38,951 bases of DNA, from contig QWQH01000049.1 of NCBI GenBank assembly GCA_003670915.1, forward strand, positions 1 to 38,951. Direction: 5' to 3'. The notes under the pieces are model-generated. The model did no database searches and had not been told where the DNA came from. It saw only the letters and a list, made by a program, of their open reading frames with translations. Both the position numbers and the translations under genes were made by a program. Position 1 is the first letter of the stretch. Each line of letters starts with the position of its first letter. Positions 36,846 through 38,951 of this stretch are shown here, piece by piece. Source of the stretch: Planctomycetota bacterium (GTDB lineage: Bacteria; Planctomycetota; Planctomycetia; Pirellulales; UBA1268).

Positions 36846-38423
36846 TTACGACTCCAGTTCGGTGCGCTGCGGATGCAGTTTGGGCTGACTGCCCAGGGCT
36901 ACGCGGTTGACGGCCGCTAGGAAGGCTTTTGCAGAGGCTTCGAGCGAGTCGGTGGAAACTCCGCGGCCACGGTGAATGTGGCCGTTGGACGTGGGGTCCG
37001 GACAGACTTCCTGCAGTTCCACGGTGACTTCGGCCTGTGCGTCCTTGCCGACGGTGACAGCTTGCACGCGGAAGTCGCGGCAGATCGTCGTGATGCCAGT
37101 CAGCTTTTCGATGGCCAGAAAAATCCCGTCGATGGGCCCGTCCCCAGCCGTGATTTCAACCGATTTTTCCTCGCCACCCTGCAAGACACGCAGCGTCACT
37201 CGCGGCGGACGGTCGCTGGCACAGGAAAGTTCGTAGCCCACGAACGAAAACCGTTCGGGCAATGCCGAAAATTGATGTTCGCAGAGGGCCGCAATGTCAC
37301 CGTCGTAAATTTCCTTCTTGCGGTCGGCTAAGGCCTTGAATCTCTCAAAGAGGGATTGCAGCTGTTCCGGCGAGAGTTGATAGCCCAACGCCTTGGCTCG
37401 GTCGGCCAACGCTGCGCGGCCGCTGTGCTTGCCTAAAACAAGATCGGTGCGATCCAGTCCAACATCCTCGGGACGCATGATCTCGTAGGTGCGACGCTCC
37501 TTGAGCATCCCGTCTTGATGGATTCCGGCCTCGTGGGCGAAGGCATTGCGACCCACAATCGCTTTGTTGCGAGGCACCTGGATGCTCGTGATATTGGCAA
37601 CGAGTCGGCTGGTGGGGACGAGTTTTTGCGTCACGATGCGAGTGTCAGCGGCGTAGTAGTCGCTCCGCGTACGCAGGGCCATCACCACCTCTTCCAGCGA
37701 GCAGTTGCCAGCCCGCTCCCCCAGCCCATTGATTGTGCATTCGATCTGGCCTGCTCCGGCTTCCACTGCCGCCAAACTGTTGGCCACGGCCAGGCCGAGA
37801 TCGTCGTGGCAATGCACGCTGATGACGGCTCGTTCAATCCCTCGCACCCGCTCCCGCAGGCTTTTGATCACGTGGTGCATCTGCAGGGGAGTGGCGTAGC
37901 CAACGGTGTCCGGAATATTGACGGTGGTGGCGCCGGCGTCGATCACAGCCTCGACCACCCGGCAGAGAAAATCGATTTCCGTGCGTGCGGCGTCTTCTGG
38001 AGAAAATTCGATGTCGCCACACAGGTTTCTGGCCCGCTGCACTCCGGCTATCGCGCGGGCCACCACTTCGTCCTCGTTCATGCGCAGTTTAAATTCGCGG
38101 TGGATGGAACTGGTTGCAAGAAACAGATGGATCCTAGGTTGCGGCGCATGCTCAAGCGCCTCCCAAGCCCGGTCGATATCGGCATCGTTGCAGCGAGCCA
38201 GGCCGCACACCGTTGCGCCGCGAACGGTCTGGGCAATTGCTCGCACGCTTTCAAAATCTCCGGGAGAGGCAATCGGGAAGCCTGCCTCAATCACATCCAC
38301 ATTGAGTTGCACCAAGGCGTGGGCAATCTCCATTTTCTCCGTGAGGTTCATGCTTGCCCCAGGAGATTGCTCACCGTCGCGAAGCGTGGTATCGAAGATG
38401 CGGACGATGCGAGGGAGTGCCAT
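36846..38423 (-). CDS. leuA: 2-isopropylmalate synthase
   Basis: 525 aa; RIFDTTLRDGEQSPGASM, SVHCHDDLGLAVANSLAAVEAGAGQIECTINGLGERAGN, NAFAHEAGIHQDG, C-terminal regulatory domain. Confidence 0.97.
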   Translation of the reverse strand: MALPRIVRIFDTTLRDGEQSPGASMNLTEKMEIAHALVQLNVDVIEAGFPIASPGDFESVRAIAQTVRGATVCGLARCNDADIDRAWEALEHAPQPRIHLFLATSSIHREFKLRMNEDEVVARAIAGVQRARNLCGDIEFSPEDAARTEIDFLCRVVEAVIDAGATTVNIPDTVGYATPLQMHHVIKSLRERVRGIERAVISVHCHDDLGLAVANSLAAVEAGAGQIECTINGLGERAGNCSLEEVVMALRTRSDYYAADTRIVTQKLVPTSRLVANITSIQVPRNKAIVGRNAFAHEAGIHQDGMLKERRTYEIMRPEDVGLDRTDLVLGKHSGRAALADRAKALGYQLSPEQLQSLFERFKALADRKKEIYDGDIAALCEHQFSALPERFSFVGYELSCASDRPPRVTLRVLQGGEEKSVEITAGDGPIDGIFLAIEKLTGITTICRDFRVQAVTVGKDAQAEVTVELQEVCPDPTSNGHIHRGRGVSTDSLEASAKAFLAAVNRVALGSQPKLHPQRTELES

Positions 38424-38590
38424 GGGAGTTCCAGTGGGGAGCGATGGTTGAAAGCAGAAGAGTGAACGTGCCCCGTTTGAAAAGCAGCGTTTTTAAGTCT
38501 ACTCGGACGTTTCCGGTTTTGTGTAGACTGCCAGATGAGGAGACCAGAGAGCAGACGTTGGTTCGAAGTACGTTCCGAGGAATCGTTGCC

Positions 38591-38951
38591 ATGTCCACTG
38601 CCGCGTCATTCGAAAGGCCGGAGACCCATCAGGCCCACGGACAGCCTCCGCTAGTGGGACAGCCTCCGCTAGTGGAACAGCCTCCGCTTGTGGAACAGCC
38701 TTCGCTTGTGGGACAGCCTTCGCTTGTGGGACAGCCTTCGCTGGCGCGTGAACGCTCTTTGTCCGGGAAAAAGGAGGGCGGGCGTTTCGGCTTCATCCGC
38801 CGCAGTTTATTTGGCACGGTCTGCTTGTTGTTGGGTGTCGCTGCTTGGTGGTGGCTGACAACGCATCATTTTTCAGGCACGGAGCACTTGCAACCATCTC
38901 CTAGGCCACCAGTCGCGGTCTCGCCGGCCGAAAAAGATGAAGTCGTCGTGA
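38591..38951 (+). CDS. N-terminus of a single-pass membrane protein with proline-rich hexapeptide repeats; 3' truncated by window edge
   Basis: Open frame from ATG 38591 to window end (not in ORF track, no stop): MSTAASFERPETHQAH-(GQPPLV-like)x6-...RFGFIRRSLFGTVCLLLGVAAWWWLTTHH... Confidence 0.7.
   Translation, partial: MSTAASFERPETHQAHGQPPLVGQPPLVEQPPLVEQPSLVGQPSLVGQPSLARERSLSGKKEGGRFGFIRRSLFGTVCLLLGVAAWWWLTTHHFSGTEHLQPSPRPPVAVSPAEKDEVVV
38639..38746 (+). repeat. Six tandem 18-bp repeats encoding GQPPLV-like hexapeptides
   Basis: ggacagcctccgctagtg and close variants, six contiguous in-frame copies. Confidence 0.95.

Noticed and set aside
36463-36888. ORFs spanning the 107-bp repeats
   Set aside because: Repeat offset (168 bp) is a multiple of three, which makes internally repetitive ORFs look protein-like. 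They overlap glnB and the leuA 3' end, with no RBS or family support.
38639-38746. Possible CRISPR array
   Set aside because: 18-bp units are contiguous with no spacers and in frame with a coding sequence.
38629-38817. Cys-rich repeated minus-strand ORF (CPTSEGCSTSGGC...)
   Set aside because: Reverse complement of the hexapeptide tandem repeat; the plus frame gives a coherent protein with a TM helix.

Overview
This 39-kb window has chromosomal housekeeping content with about 58-60% GC by eye. An inferred origin is Planctomycetota: enlarged SecA, secreted HEAT/GH-like and PQQ-repeat proteins, and Gram-negative Kdo transferase. I see no transposases, phage genes, CRISPR array, rRNA or tRNA. 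Reading left to right: C-terminal protease Prc (truncated at the left edge); a tightly overlapped minus-strand chain manC / alpha-beta hydrolase / ruvX / NAD-epimerase; a UDPGP-type nucleotidyltransferase; metK; Kdo transferase; a long SecA; a PhnP-like MBL hydrolase; a 1099-aa secreted GH-like + HEAT protein; trpD; a nucleoside hydrolase; an HtrA protease; a DksA/TraR-type Zn-finger protein; a SOUL heme-binding protein; a six-gene minus-strand cluster (AADC-type decarboxylase, PQQ-repeat propeller, Fe-ADH, ALDH-superfamily reductase, PaaK/LuxE-like ligase, small unknown); an unknown + SNF2 helicase pair; amt-glnB; leuA; and the start of a repeat-bearing membrane protein. The strongest leads are: (1) the 24-31 kb cluster, which looks like a carboxylic-acid activation/reduction module whose ALDH lacks the usual catalytic Glu; (2) a PII protein lacking Tyr51, downstream of an amt gene with a perfect sigma-54 -24/-12 promoter; (3) a 107-bp near-perfect direct repeat between glnB and leuA; (4) a run of adjacent perfect hairpins between two convergent genes; (5) a 41-aa membrane micro-ORF missing from the ORF track; (6) an extra ~48-aa insert in SecA. 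Novelty cannot be established without database searches.
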